From Lachnospiraceae bacterium UBA3821 (lineage in GTDB: Bacteria > Bacillota > Clostridia > Lachnospirales > Lachnospiraceae), in the NCBI GenBank assembly GCA_002368865.1, contig DFDT01000044.1, positions 1-28,147 on the forward strand: 28,147 bases of DNA. Direction: 5' to 3'. Made by a program: the position numbers and the translations under genes. Positions 14,056 through 23,997 of this stretch are shown here, in pieces. The notes beneath the pieces are model-generated. The model worked only from the letters and a program-made list of their open reading frames with translations, ran no database searches and was not told the origin of the DNA. How positions within the stretch are numbered: position 1 is the first letter of the stretch; the number at the start of each line of letters is the position of its first letter.

Positions 14056-15120
14056 ATGAAAAAGCAATTATTGATCTTATGTTTGGGTGTATCCATGGGC
14101 CTGGCGGCCTGCGGCGGAAAAGCTGAAATTGCGGAAGTTTCCTCTTCACAGCAGGAAAGTCGCGCGGAGGGAGGCAGCGATACGGCACAGACGGAAGCAG
14201 TGCAGTCCGGCGCAGCGCAGGAAAATACAGCGCAGACGGAAGCAGTGCAATCCGGGACAGCACAGGAAAATACGGCACAGTCCGGCGCGGGACAGACAAA
14301 TGCGGCACAGCAGAAGGACCTGCTTGACCAGTTCCTGAGCGGCGATATGGCAGCTGAGATTGACGGTGATTTTGTGGATCTGACGCAAACCTTTGAGTTG
14401 GATTACAGCGCAGGTAGTTCCTACACCCTAAACCAGTTGATCGAGCAGCTGCGCAAGTTGGATGAATTTGGGATGCTGGGGGACAAGGAACCGGTGGTCA
14501 CGTATGCGATGTTTCAGAATCGACCCGGGGAGGACGATGATGAGCGCGGTATGGCGGTTGCAGTGGACTTTGAAAGGGAATATGAGACAAATCGCTTTAT
14601 TTATGTTTTAAAGGAAGACGAAGGCGAGCTGGAGATCACTCTTGCAATAGATGGGTGGACCCGTAGGTGGGCGACCTTAAATCCCTATGGTGTGGTCTAT
14701 GAGAGCGGCTCCGGCGGAGCGGGTTATCATGGCGGTATGACTTATGTTCCGGATGAATTTGAATATCGGGAGCTGGAGCAGTGGGCGGAGGTGTACCCCG
14801 GTTTTACCTTTTACCTTTATGAGGGAGAAGAATTGGACAAGGTGAATGCTATCATAACGGAGTGTTTTGAGATGGCCGCGGAAAACGAGAAATTATATGA
14901 GGTGATGTTCACCCAGAATAAGATCGGTGACCGGGTCTATTATACTTATTATGTCGAAGATGAAACGCTGAAGCAGCAGGTAGAGGATCTGGCGAAGAAG
15001 CATAATTTCCGGTTTGATCCGGAGGCGGATGTAGATGCGGCAAGAGCGGACAGGGCGAAGCTTTTGGATGCGGAGTCTGTTTATCAGAACTACGATGAGG
15101 TAACCTGGACACAACGATAA
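14056..15120 (+). CDS. Lipoprotein of unknown function with a 15-residue repeat linker
   Basis: 354-aa secreted lipoprotein: signal peptide [17 protein letters not shown] with lipobox LAAC (Cys19 lipidated), then a disordered A/Q/E/T/S linker holding two full 15-residue repeats (unit [10 protein letters not shown] followed by A or T and AQEN; 14182-14226 and 14227-14271) and a partial third. A folded domain of about 260 residues follows, acidic, rich in Tyr and Glu (for example [20 protein letters not shown]). I recognise no family for it. AAGGAG ends 9 bases before the ATG. exoA starts 20 bases after the stop without a terminator, so the gene probably leads the repair operon, though a functional link to DNA repair is not evident. 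Length-variable repeats such as these often differ between strains. Confidence 0.85.
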   Translation: MKKQLLILCLGVSMGLAACGGKAEIAEVSSSQQESRAEGGSDTAQTEAVQSGAAQENTAQTEAVQSGTAQENTAQSGAGQTNAAQQKDLLDQFLSGDMAAEIDGDFVDLTQTFELDYSAGSSYTLNQLIEQLRKLDEFGMLGDKEPVVTYAMFQNRPGEDDDERGMAVAVDFEREYETNRFIYVLKEDEGELEITLAIDGWTRRWATLNPYGVVYESGSGGAGYHGGMTYVPDEFEYRELEQWAEVYPGFTFYLYEGEELDKVNAIITECFEMAAENEKLYEVMFTQNKIGDRVYYTYYVEDETLKQQVEDLAKKHNFRFDPEADVDAARADRAKLLDAESVYQNYDEVTWTQR

Positions 15121-15140
15121 ACAGCAGGAGGATAAGGAAA

Positions 15141-15893
15141 ATGAAACTGATCTCATGGAATGTGAACGGACTGAGAGCCTGTATGCAGAAAGGGTTTATG
15201 GATTTTTTCCGGGAGGCGGATGCGGATGTGTTCTGTCTGCAGGAGACAAAACTGCAGGAGGGACAGATTGAGATGGATCTGCCGGGGTACTATCAGTACT
15301 GGAATTATGCGGAGAAAAAGGGGTATTCCGGAACCGCGCTCTACACGAAGCAGGAGCCGATCCGTGTGACTTACGGAATCGGCGTGGAGGAGCATGATCA
15401 TGAGGGACGTGTGATCACGGCGGAGTTTGCGGATTTTTATGTGGTGACGGTATACACGCCCAATTCCCAAAGGGAGCTGACCAGGCTGGAGTACCGCATG
15501 GAATGGGAGGCGGCTTTCCTGGATTACGTGAAGGGACTGGCGAAGAAAAAGGGCGTGATCTTCTGCGGCGACCTGAATGTGGCACATGAGGAGATCGATC
15601 TGAAAAATCCGAAGACGAACCACAAGAATGCAGGCTTCACGGATGAGGAGAGAGCCTGTTTTACCAGGGTGGTGGAGAATGGGTTCATCGATAGTTTCCG
15701 GTATTTTTATCCGGATCAGACCGATGCGTATTCCTGGTGGTCCTATATGGGGAATGCCAGAGCGAAGAACGTTGGATGGCGTATCGACTATTTTGTGGTG
15801 AGTGAGAATCTGAAGGACAGGCTGGAGGATGCCAGGATCCACACCCAGGTGATGGGGTCGGATCACTGCCCGGTGGAGTTGGATATTCGCTAA
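15141..15893 (+). CDS. exoA: Exodeoxyribonuclease III / class II AP endonuclease
   Basis: 250-aa enzyme of the xth/exoA family: cleaves DNA 5' to abasic sites and degrades 3' ends in base-excision repair. Motifs: [10 protein letters not shown] (Asn7), FCLQETKLQ (Glu35, metal), TVYTPNS (Tyr105), [13 protein letters not shown] (Asp144 and Asn146), WRIDYFVVS (Asp216) and the C-terminal GSDHCPVEL (Asp241-His242 pair). Length is normal. AGGAGG lies 9-10 bases before the ATG. addB starts 11 bases after the stop, so it is co-transcribed with the AddAB recombination nuclease. Confidence 0.97.
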   Translation: MKLISWNVNGLRACMQKGFMDFFREADADVFCLQETKLQEGQIEMDLPGYYQYWNYAEKKGYSGTALYTKQEPIRVTYGIGVEEHDHEGRVITAEFADFYVVTVYTPNSQRELTRLEYRMEWEAAFLDYVKGLAKKKGVIFCGDLNVAHEEIDLKNPKTNHKNAGFTDEERACFTRVVENGFIDSFRYFYPDQTDAYSWWSYMGNARAKNVGWRIDYFVVSENLKDRLEDARIHTQVMGSDHCPVELDIR

Positions 15894-15904
15894 GGGAGAA
15901 TAGA

Positions 15905-18900
15905 ATGAGTCTGCGTTTTTATTTCGGACCGTCCGGTTCGGGAAAAAGTACACAAGTTTATAAAGAGATCCTGGAGCGGGCCAAAGTAGATCTGAAGAAG
16001 AACTTTCTCGTCATTGTGCCGGATCAGTTTACCATGCAGACCCAGAAGGAACTGGTGACTCTGTCTGAGCAGGGAGGCATCATGAACATTGATGTCTTAA
16101 GCTTCGGACGCCTAAGCCACCGGATACTGGAGGAGGTAGGCTGGAGCAATGTGCCGGTGTTGGATGACACGGGGAAAAGTCTGGTACTGCAGCGGGTGGC
16201 CGGGGGACTGGAAGAGCAGCTCCCGGTGCTGGGGAGCCTGCTGAAACGGCAGGGATATATCCATGAGGCGAAGAGTGCCATTTCGGAGTTTATGCAGTAC
16301 GGCATCAGTGTGGAGGATGTGAGCGGGCTGATCACTTTTGCGGAAAGCAGAGGAGCGTTAGCGAAGAAGCTGCAGGATCTGCAGGTACTCTATCGGGGAT
16401 TTCAGGATTATATTCGGGGGAATTTTATCACCACCGAGGAGAAGCTGGATGTGCTGGTGCGGTCGCTGGAACGGTCCAAGCTGCTGCCGGGGAGCGTGGT
16501 GGTGTTCGACGGGTTCACCGGATTTACGCCGATCCAGAACAGACTGATCCAGGGATTGATGGGCATCTGTGAGGAAGTCATTGTGACCATCACTCTGGGA
16601 GAAGGGGAGAACCCCTATCAGATGGACGGGGAACAGAAGCTGTTCCATCTGAGCAAGAAGACGGTGGCGGATCTGCAGCGTCTGGCGGAGGGGATTCATG
16701 TGCCCATGGGGCAGGATATGTATATGGGCAAGACGCCCGGCCGATTTGCAAAAGCGGATGCATTGGCGCATTTGGAGAAGTATCTGTTCCGTTATCCTGC
16801 AAAACCGTTTGCGGGGACATCTGCGGCGGGACAGATCCACATGTTTGAGGCGCTGTCACCCAGGGAGGAAGTGCAGCAGACCGGGCTGGAAATCTGCAGG
16901 CTGATCCGGGAGAAAGGACTGTACTATCGGGATATCGCGCTGGTGATCGGGGATCTGGAAAGCTATGCGCCGTATGTGGAAACCGAGTTTGCCGGACTGG
17001 GGATTCCCTGCTTTTTGGACAGAACAAGAGGAATCGTGCTGAATCCCATGATCGAATCTATCAAGAGCGCGCTGGAGTTGTTCGTGCAGGATTTCTCCTA
17101 TGAGTCGGTGTTCCATTTTCTGCGGAGCGGACTGTGTGATCTGGACATGGATGATATTGATCTGTTGGAAAACTATTGCATCCAGACCGGAGTGCGGGGC
17201 AGGAAGAAGTGGAGCAAGTTATTTACCCGCAAGACAAAACAGATGCAGGAGGACGAGGCGCAGCTTGCCCATCTGAACGAGGTCCGACAGGCGTTTTACG
17301 AGCAGGTGGAAATGCTGCAGATCCAGGGGGATCCGGCGACGAATGGAAAAACCGCGGCAAAGGGAAAGGCTGCGGCGAAGACGTATGTGGAGAATCTGTA
17401 TGCGTTTCTGGAAAACGCACAGGTACAACGGAAGCTGGAGGCGTTTGCCGCACAGTTTGAGGCGGCGAATGAACTTTCCCGTGCAAAGGAATATGAGCAG
17501 ATTTATCGTCTTGTGATGGAACTTTTGGAGCAGGTGTATGAACTGCTGGGCGAAGAGCAGATCACACTGGCGGAGTTTCAGGAGATTCTGGAGGCCGGCT
17601 TCGGCGAGATTGAGGTGGGTATGATCCCGCAGAATGTGGATCGTGTCATCGTGGGCGATATGGAGCGCACGAGGCTGAAGCAGGTGAAGGTGCTGTTTTT
17701 CCTGGGTGTGAATGACGGCAACATTCCCCGGAATGCATCCAAGGGCGGCATCATCTCCGATATGGACAGGGAATTTCTGCGGGAGTCGGGGCTGGAGCTG
17801 GCGCCGTCCCCCAGGCAGCAGATGTACATACAGCGGTTGTATCTGTATCTGAATATGACCAAGCCTTCCGAACGACTGTATCTGTCTTACGCGAAGGTGA
17901 ACAGCGCCGGGAAGAGTCTGCGGCCTGCCTATCTGGTGGAGGTGGTGCAGAATCTTTTTCCGGACATCAAGGTAGAGTGTCCGCAGAATGCGCCGGTGTT
18001 GGAGCAGATCTGCACGCCGGCTCAGGGCAGGTCTTTTTTGGCGAAGGAACTGCGGGAGTATGCGGAGGGCAATCTGCATGCGGGTTCCGATGCGGAGCGG
18101 GATTTTTTCACTCTGTATCAGGCATACGGGAAAATAGAAGGCGGCAGGGACAGGGAGCAGCTGACCCGGGCGGCGTTTGCCAGATATCAGGACAGCGGTC
18201 TGTCACGGCTGGTGGCGCAGCTTTTGTACGGAAAGACGCTGCAGAACAGTGTGAGCAGACTGGAGACATTTGCGGCCTGTGCATACAGGCATTTCCTGCA
18301 GTACGGACTTTCCCTGCAGGAGCGGGAGGAGTTCGGTTTTGAGGCCGTGGATATGGGAAATGTCTATCATGCGGTGCTGCGGAGTTTTGGCAGCAGTTTG
18401 AAGGAGAAGGGATATACCTGGTTTGACTTCCCGAAGGAATTTGCAGGGGAAGCGGTGCAGGAAGCATTGGAGGCGTTTGCAGCGCAGTATGGGGATACCG
18501 TGCTGTACAGCAGTGCCCGGAATGCATATGCCATCACACGCATGGGACGGGTGCTGACCCGGACGGTGCTGACGCTGCAGAAGCAGCTGAAGAAGGGAAA
18601 ATTTGTGCCGGACAGTTATGAGCTTACATTCGGTTTTGCGGATGATCTGGCAAGTGTGCGGATCGCGCTCTCCGAGGAGGAGCGGATGCATCTGGTGGGG
18701 AAGATCGACCGACTGGATGTGGCGGAGGATGAAGAACATGTTTATGTGAAGGTCGTAGATTATAAATCCGGCAAGAAGGATTTTGATCTGGTGGCATTGT
18801 ATTACGGACTGCAGCTGCAGCTGGTGGTCTATATGAATGCGGCGCTGGAGAAGGAGGCAAAAGAGCATCCGGACAAGGACATTGTGCCGGCGGCGATGTT

Positions 18901-19357
18901 GTATTATCACATTGAGGACCCTGCGGTGGAGGCTGCGGAGGAGTTGACGCCGGAGGAGCTGGAGGAGAAGATCCTCGCTGCATTAAAGACAAAGGGCGTG
19001 GTCAATGCGGATCCCTATGTGGTGAGCCAGCTGGACGCGGAGATGGAGAAGGCGTCGGATGTGATCCCCGTCACGAAAAACAAGGACGGCGGATTTACGA
19101 AGACTTCCGGCGTGATGACCAGAGAGCAGCTCGGGATCATCTCGGATTATGCGGGGAAGAAGATCGTGGAGATCGGCAGGCAGATGATGGACGGGTGCGT
19201 GAGCGTGAACCCCTATGAACGGGGGGATGAGGATGCGTGCCAGTACTGCAGTTACAAAAATGTATGCGGATTTGACCCTGCGATCCCGGGGTATCGGAAA
19301 CGGAAGCTGGAAGAGGAGGAGCAGGAAGAGCTGCTCCGCAAAATGGCGGGAGAATAA
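15905..19357 (+). CDS. addB: AddB, ATP-dependent helicase/nuclease subunit B
   Basis: 1150-aa subunit of the AddAB complex, the Firmicutes counterpart of RecBCD, which resects double-strand ends to load RecA. Walker A is GPSGSGKS (residues 8-15). The inactivated-helicase body contains VVVFDGFTGFTPIQ and FFLGVNDGNIP. The RecB-type nuclease lies at the C-terminus, with KVVDYKSGKKDFD. The iron-sulfur cysteines are Cys792 (FAACAYRHF), Cys1112, Cys1115 and Cys1121 (CQYCSYKNVC), with exactly the CX2CX5C spacing of the Bacillus subtilis protein. GGGAG stands 7 bases before the ATG. addA begins 3 bases after the stop, so the subunits are made from one message. Full length and intact. Confidence 0.97.
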   Translation: MSLRFYFGPSGSGKSTQVYKEILERAKVDLKKNFLVIVPDQFTMQTQKELVTLSEQGGIMNIDVLSFGRLSHRILEEVGWSNVPVLDDTGKSLVLQRVAGGLEEQLPVLGSLLKRQGYIHEAKSAISEFMQYGISVEDVSGLITFAESRGALAKKLQDLQVLYRGFQDYIRGNFITTEEKLDVLVRSLERSKLLPGSVVVFDGFTGFTPIQNRLIQGLMGICEEVIVTITLGEGENPYQMDGEQKLFHLSKKTVADLQRLAEGIHVPMGQDMYMGKTPGRFAKADALAHLEKYLFRYPAKPFAGTSAAGQIHMFEALSPREEVQQTGLEICRLIREKGLYYRDIALVIGDLESYAPYVETEFAGLGIPCFLDRTRGIVLNPMIESIKSALELFVQDFSYESVFHFLRSGLCDLDMDDIDLLENYCIQTGVRGRKKWSKLFTRKTKQMQEDEAQLAHLNEVRQAFYEQVEMLQIQGDPATNGKTAAKGKAAAKTYVENLYAFLENAQVQRKLEAFAAQFEAANELSRAKEYEQIYRLVMELLEQVYELLGEEQITLAEFQEILEAGFGEIEVGMIPQNVDRVIVGDMERTRLKQVKVLFFLGVNDGNIPRNASKGGIISDMDREFLRESGLELAPSPRQQMYIQRLYLYLNMTKPSERLYLSYAKVNSAGKSLRPAYLVEVVQNLFPDIKVECPQNAPVLEQICTPAQGRSFLAKELREYAEGNLHAGSDAERDFFTLYQAYGKIEGGRDREQLTRAAFARYQDSGLSRLVAQLLYGKTLQNSVSRLETFAACAYRHFLQYGLSLQEREEFGFEAVDMGNVYHAVLRSFGSSLKEKGYTWFDFPKEFAGEAVQEALEAFAAQYGDTVLYSSARNAYAITRMGRVLTRTVLTLQKQLKKGKFVPDSYELTFGFADDLASVRIALSEEERMHLVGKIDRLDVAEDEEHVYVKVVDYKSGKKDFDLVALYYGLQLQLVVYMNAALEKEAKEHPDKDIVPAAMLYYHIEDPAVEAAEELTPEELEEKILAALKTKGVVNADPYVVSQLDAEMEKASDVIPVTKNKDGGFTKTSGVMTREQLGIISDYAGKKIVEIGRQMMDGCVSVNPYERGDEDACQYCSYKNVCGFDPAIPGYRKRKLEEEEQEELLRKMAGE

Positions 19358-19360
19358 AGT

Positions 19361-22300
19361 ATGGCGATAAATTTTACTCCGGAACAGGAAAAAGTGATCC
19401 AACTGCGGGATCGGAATATTCTGGTGTCTGCGGCAGCCGGCAGCGGAAAGACAGCGGTGTTAGTGGAACGTATTGTACGCATGGTCTGTGACGAGGCGCA
19501 TCCGGTGGATATTGACAGGCTGCTGATCGTGACATTTACCAATGCCGCGGCGGCTGAGATGCGGGAGCGTATTGATATGGGGATCGCGGAGCAGCTGAAG
19601 CAGCATCCGGAGTCCGAGCATATCCAGAGGCAGACGACGCTTTTGCACAATGCGCAGATTACAACGATACACAGTTTCTGCCTGTTTTTGATCCGGAATC
19701 ATTTTCATGAGACCAGTCTGGATCCGGAGCTGGAGCAGGGGCTGGACCCTGCATTCCGGGTGGCGGATGAAAATGAGGTGAAGCTCTTGAAGCAGGATGT
19801 GTTGTCGGAGCTGCTGGAGGAGCGGTTTGCTGCGGAGGATGAGACGTTTACAGACTGTGTGGAGTTCTTCTGTCCCGGCGGGCGGGAGAACGTGCTGGAG
19901 AAGGACATCATGGAACTGCTGGAAAAGGCGCTGTCCAATCCTTTCCCCATGGAATGGCTGGAGGCGCGCAGGCAGGATTATACGCCGGACGCTCGGGGCA
20001 ATATCCTGCATGGTCCGGTGGAGTCGTATCTGCTGCATTTTGTGCGGGCGTCCATTGCAGGCTGTGTGAAAAGGATGGAAGCGGTGAAAGCGCTTTGTGA
20101 GCAGCCGGATGGTCCGCATATGTACGGGGAAACGGCGGATGCCGAAAGAGAGATGCTGGAAAAACTGCTTGTGTGTGAACACGTGGAGGAGTATGGGGCA
20201 AAGATTCCGACAGTTACTTTCGGCAGGCTTCCCGGTAAAAAGGACCCCAGTGTGGATCCGGTCAAAAGAGAGCTGGCGCAGGCGCTGCGCAATGAAGTGA
20301 AAGATCGCATGAAGAAGCTTGCGGAGGAATTTTTCCAGACCTCTATGGCTACCGCCAAAACCCGGGCCGCAGCCTGCGACAGGGCAGTTCGGGTATTGAT
20401 CGATCTGACGGTTGCTTTTTATCATAGGCTCCAGGCGAAGAAGGCGGAGAGAAAGATCATTGACTTTTCCGATATGGAACATCTGGCGCTGAACATTTTG
20501 TTGGAGAAGACGGAGGAGGAAATCCGTCCCAGCAAGGTGGCGGAGGAATACAGACAGTTTTTTTATGAGATCCTGATCGATGAATATCAGGACAGTAATT
20601 TGGCCCAGGAAGCGCTCCTTGGCGCTATTTCCGGCGAAAAAACGGGACGCTACAACCGGTTTATGGTGGGGGATGTGAAGCAGAGTATTTACGGATTCCG
20701 GCAGGCGAGACCGGAGCTTTTTCTGGAAAAATATCAGACCTATGTGCCGGACGGAGAACCGCTCTGCCGGATCGACCTGAGCAAGAATTTTCGCAGCCGG
20801 ACGCAAGTGGTGGATACCGTGAACAGTGTGTTTTCCCGGATCATGAGCAGTGAAACGGGAGGCATCGTGTATGATCAGGATGCCAGACTGTATGCCCAGG
20901 CAGCGTATCCGGAGAGCAGCGGAAACGAAAGCGAATTTCTGCTGGTCGAGAAACCTGAGAAGGGCGGAGAACTGAATGAGAAGCAGACGGAAGCCAAGGC
21001 TGTGGCGATGCGGATCAAGGAGCTTCTGCGGGAATTTCAGGTGTTTGATAAGGAACAAAAGAAAATGCGGCCGGTGCGCTATGGAGACATGGTGATCCTG
21101 CTGCGTACCAATGCGGGCTGGGATGAGGAATTTAAGAAGGTCATGGAGGCGGAAGGAATTCCGGTGTATGTGACGTCCAAGACGGGGTATTTTGCGGCCA
21201 GAGAGGTGCAGGAACTGCTGCAGGTGCTGCGGGTGCTGGATAACCCCAGACAGGATATCCCGCTGTATGGGATGATGAAGTCTGTGTTTGGCGGATTTAC
21301 TGAGGAGGAGATCGTGCGGCTGCGGATGCAGGCGGGGAACGACGGGAAGAAAAAGGCCTCTCTGTATGAAGCATTGTGCAGCGCCACGGAAACAAAGGCG
21401 GTCGCCTTTCTGGAGAAGATCAACCGGTACCGTTCCTATACGGTTTATCTGCCCATTCGTGACTTGCTGCAAAAGCTGGTGGAGGAGCATGATTATCTGA
21501 ATTATGTGACGGCGCTGCCGGCGGGCAGCAGGCGTCGGGCGAATGTGGAGATGCTGTTTACCAAGGCATCGGATTTTGAAAAGACCAGTTATTTCGGTCT
21601 GTTTCATTTTGTCAGGTACATGGAGCAGCTGGAAAAATATGAAGTGGATTATGGTGAGGCTGACACGTTGGATGAGAATGCGGATGTGGTACGCATCATG
21701 AGCATCCACAAGTCCAAGGGATTGGAATTTCCTGTGACGTTTGTGTGCGGGCTGGGCAAGCAGTTTAACGAGCAGGATGCATATGGCGCGTTGATCATGG
21801 ATGCTGACCTGGGGCTGGGCGTCACGTTTATGGACCCGAAGAGCAGAATCCGGTGCAAGACGCTGCGCCAGCGGGTGATGGCCAAAAAGATGGTGGAGGA
21901 TATGCTGGCGGAGGAACTCAGAGTGTTGTATGTGGCGCTGACCAGAGCCAGAGAGAAACTGATCCTGACGGGAGTGACAAAGGAGGCCGCATCGCTGTGG
22001 GAGCGGATCTGCGCGGACGCCGCAGACGGGGCCGGTATCTATTCTGCGCAAAATTTGGAGTATTCGGAGTTTATCACCGCCAAGGGATATCTGGATTTTT
22101 TGCTGCCGGTTCTGCCGTATACCGATTTCCGGGTGAAGGTGCTGGGCAAAGAAGAATTGGGAGAGGCAGCGGTCAGAGAGCAGGTAGATCTGGAAGTGCG
22201 CCGGGCTGTGCTGGAGCAGCTGCGTGTCGGCAGTGATGCATTGCAGGAGCGTTTGGCCTATTCCTATCCGCACAAAAATCTGGAGAAGCTGTACACCAAA

Positions 22301-23023
22301 ACGACGGTTTCCGAACTGAAAGCGGAGGCTATGGCAGAGCGGGATGAGGCGGCTCATGACCTGTTCGAGGGGCGGGAGAGAGAGCCTTATGTGCCGGGAT
22401 TTGTGGCGCAGGAAAAGAAGATCAGCGGAACCCTGCGGGGAAGCGCTTTCCACAGAGCTATGGAGATTCTGAATCTGGAAAATTTGCTAGGAGAGTGGTT
22501 TGCAGAGTTCCCGGAGGATTATGGTCAGTATCGGGACAAAATGCAGCAGAATCGGGAAGAACTGGTGAAGCGGATCGCGGTGTATCTGCAGGATCAGACG
22601 GAGACGTTAAAGCTTTCGACGGAGTATTATGAAGCGGTCAATCCCCGGAAAGTTGCTGTTTTTCTGGAGTCGGAGTCCGCTTATCGCATGTGGCGCGCAG
22701 AACGGGAAAATGATCTGTATCGGGAGCAGCCGTTTGTGTTGGGAATCGATGCAAAGGAGTTGTCAAATCGGTTTGAAGGGGATGCGCCTGAAGGTGAGAT
22801 CCTGCTGATCCAGGGGATCATTGATGTGTTCTGGATAGAACGTGACGGGATCGTGCTGCTGGATTACAAGACGGATAAGATAGACAGTACGGACGCGCTT
22901 TGGGACAGGTATGAGGCACAGATGGATTATTATAGTCGTGCGCTCACACAGATCACAAAGCGTCCCGTGAAAGAGCGGATACTCTATTCCTCCTATCTGG
23001 AACAGGAGGCGGGACGCCTGTGA
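19361..23023 (+). CDS. addA: AddA, ATP-dependent helicase/nuclease subunit A
   Basis: 1220-aa UvrD-like 3'-5' helicase with C-terminal nuclease, the motor of AddAB. Motifs: Walker A AAAGSGKT (residues 24-31), FTNAAAAEMRERI (Ia), IDEYQDSN (II), VGDVKQSIYGFRQA (III), LSKNFRSR (IV), SIHKSKGLEFP (V), LYVALTRAREKL (VI). The nuclease has GIIDVFW (Asp1155) and LLDYKTDK (Asp1168, Lys1170). The GGGAG for its start lies within the end of addB. It ends the repair operon; thiT converges from the other strand, leaving only 15 bases, with a weak 6-bp stem (GTCAGA/TCTGAC, 23029-23047) and no T-run. Length normal, frame intact. Confidence 0.97.
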   Translation: MAINFTPEQEKVIQLRDRNILVSAAAGSGKTAVLVERIVRMVCDEAHPVDIDRLLIVTFTNAAAAEMRERIDMGIAEQLKQHPESEHIQRQTTLLHNAQITTIHSFCLFLIRNHFHETSLDPELEQGLDPAFRVADENEVKLLKQDVLSELLEERFAAEDETFTDCVEFFCPGGRENVLEKDIMELLEKALSNPFPMEWLEARRQDYTPDARGNILHGPVESYLLHFVRASIAGCVKRMEAVKALCEQPDGPHMYGETADAEREMLEKLLVCEHVEEYGAKIPTVTFGRLPGKKDPSVDPVKRELAQALRNEVKDRMKKLAEEFFQTSMATAKTRAAACDRAVRVLIDLTVAFYHRLQAKKAERKIIDFSDMEHLALNILLEKTEEEIRPSKVAEEYRQFFYEILIDEYQDSNLAQEALLGAISGEKTGRYNRFMVGDVKQSIYGFRQARPELFLEKYQTYVPDGEPLCRIDLSKNFRSRTQVVDTVNSVFSRIMSSETGGIVYDQDARLYAQAAYPESSGNESEFLLVEKPEKGGELNEKQTEAKAVAMRIKELLREFQVFDKEQKKMRPVRYGDMVILLRTNAGWDEEFKKVMEAEGIPVYVTSKTGYFAAREVQELLQVLRVLDNPRQDIPLYGMMKSVFGGFTEEEIVRLRMQAGNDGKKKASLYEALCSATETKAVAFLEKINRYRSYTVYLPIRDLLQKLVEEHDYLNYVTALPAGSRRRANVEMLFTKASDFEKTSYFGLFHFVRYMEQLEKYEVDYGEADTLDENADVVRIMSIHKSKGLEFPVTFVCGLGKQFNEQDAYGALIMDADLGLGVTFMDPKSRIRCKTLRQRVMAKKMVEDMLAEELRVLYVALTRAREKLILTGVTKEAASLWERICADAADGAGIYSAQNLEYSEFITAKGYLDFLLPVLPYTDFRVKVLGKEELGEAAVREQVDLEVRRAVLEQLRVGSDALQERLAYSYPHKNLEKLYTKTTVSELKAEAMAERDEAAHDLFEGREREPYVPGFVAQEKKISGTLRGSAFHRAMEILNLENLLGEWFAEFPEDYGQYRDKMQQNREELVKRIAVYLQDQTETLKLSTEYYEAVNPRKVAVFLESESAYRMWRAERENDLYREQPFVLGIDAKELSNRFEGDAPEGEILLIQGIIDVFWIERDGIVLLDYKTDKIDSTDALWDRYEAQMDYYSRALTQITKRPVKERILYSSYLEQEAGRL

Positions 23024-23038
23024 TCAAGCGTCAGAGGG

Positions 23039-23707
23039 TTATTCTGACAGTGCCAGTGTTTTGATCTGGCCCATAACTTTTTTCACCGGAGGGAGCAGCA
23101 GGATCACGATGGTGACAGCGGCTTCTGCAAAGATGTAAATGGCATTGTATGCAAGGGAGTAAGGCAGTGCGCCCCAGCCGTCCCATGCATAGGACCCGAA
23201 GAAGATCCAGCCGGACAGCACGGCGAAGACAAAACGTCCCAGCACGCCCAGGATGTATCCTTTTAACAGACCGTGCTTGGCGTTGCTGAATACACCGGAG
23301 AGACCCAGTGCACCGAAGGCCAGCAGGTAGTCAACAACAAGCTGTGCGGGGTAGAGGATATACGGATCGATCAGCATCTGCAGCACGCCGTAGGCAACGC
23401 CGGTTAGGATGCCAACACCCAGACCGAACCAATAACCGGGCAGGCAGATCACCAGCATGGACAGCAGTGTGATGGAGCCGCCGGTGGGGAAATGAAACAG
23501 CTTGATATTGGATAATACGGTGCCCAATGCAATGGACATTGCACAAAAAACCAGTTGTTTTACACTGAGTTTTTTGCTATGCTTTTTTGCAAAGAAGAGC
23601 GAGATGCCAAGCAGGGCAAGAATGACTACGGCAAGCAGCACGCTGCCGAGGGTGGTGGGGACATAAGTGGTTTCGCCCCAATCGTTGACAACAACATTGT
23701 AAAGCAT
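23039..23707 (-). CDS. thiT: ThiT, thiamine-specific S component of an ECF transporter
   Basis: 222-aa membrane protein of the ThiT (YuaJ) family: binds thiamine outside the cell and works with the shared EcfA/A'/T module, whose genes are not in the window. Six hydrophobic helices are seen; an extra N-terminal hydrophobic segment (LGSVLLAVVILALLGISLFF) precedes the conserved LSVKQLVFCAMSIALGTVLS. Family landmarks include GGSITLLSMLVICLPGYWFG, GVAYGVLQMLIDPYILYPAQ (substrate pocket) and FVFAVLSGWIFFGSYA. The start is at 23707, with GGAGG 7 bases upstream. The gene is preceded by a TPP riboswitch and a strong promoter, which confirms the substrate. Confidence 0.95.
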   Translation of the reverse strand: MLYNVVVNDWGETTYVPTTLGSVLLAVVILALLGISLFFAKKHSKKLSVKQLVFCAMSIALGTVLSNIKLFHFPTGGSITLLSMLVICLPGYWFGLGVGILTGVAYGVLQMLIDPYILYPAQLVVDYLLAFGALGLSGVFSNAKHGLLKGYILGVLGRFVFAVLSGWIFFGSYAWDGWGALPYSLAYNAIYIFAEAAVTIVILLLPPVKKVMGQIKTLALSE

Positions 23708-23769
23708 AAAAAATCCTCCTTCGTCTACGCGAGGAGGGACAGCATCGGGTTTCCGGAGAGGTCTCCGGA
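23708..23769 (-). terminator. Expression platform of the TPP riboswitch: terminator hairpin that includes the Shine-Dalgarno
   Basis: On the minus strand a CCTCCTCG...CGAAGGAGG hairpin (23738-23714) is followed at once by ATTTTTT (to 23708) and then the thiT ATG. The 3' arm is the ribosome site itself, so the hairpin can both end transcription and block translation. Upstream of it is an 18-bp perfect palindrome (TCCGGAGA-GG-TCTCCGGA, 23752-23769) that may be a competing structure. Confidence 0.7.
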
Positions 23770-23773
23770 TATA

Positions 23774-23880
23774 TGCCTTCCTACGCCGGTATTATCCGGT
23801 TCAGGTATGAGGGTCAGAAGAAAATTACGGAATGGATTCCGGTGGATTCTTCAGTCTCAGCGATGTGCTCCCCTGGCGAT
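23774..23880 (-). ncRNA. TPP riboswitch aptamer (THI box) of thiT
   Basis: On the minus strand the conserved elements appear in order: CAGGGGAGC (P1/P2 start), GCTGAGA, a variable P3 arm with TCCACCGGAATCC, ACCCTCATACCTGAACCGG, ATAATACCGG and GCGTAGGAAGG. This is the standard thiamine-pyrophosphate aptamer: high TPP should switch off thiT. The exact ends are approximate. Confidence 0.95.
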
Positions 23881-23896
23881 GTTTATTTTCGGATAT

Positions 23897-23925
23897 ACTA
23901 TAGCGGATATGGGGAGAGTTGTCAA
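23897..23925 (-). promoter_or_regulatory. Promoter of the thiT riboswitch transcript
   Basis: TTGACA (23925-23920), 17-bp spacer, TATAGT (23902-23897) on the minus strand: near-consensus. The transcript would start about 15 bases before the aptamer. Confidence 0.8.
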
Positions 23926-23997
23926 GAGGGCGAAGATATGGATAGATGTTGCAATTATTCAGTATGGAAAATAGAGGATATAGGAGGTTATTTGTCC

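Noticed and set aside
19460..22453. 997-codon open frame antisense to addA
   Set aside because: It is the mirror of a long, strongly biased coding frame, with His/Leu/Gln/Arg-rich sequence, no domains and no ribosome site. addA is unambiguous.
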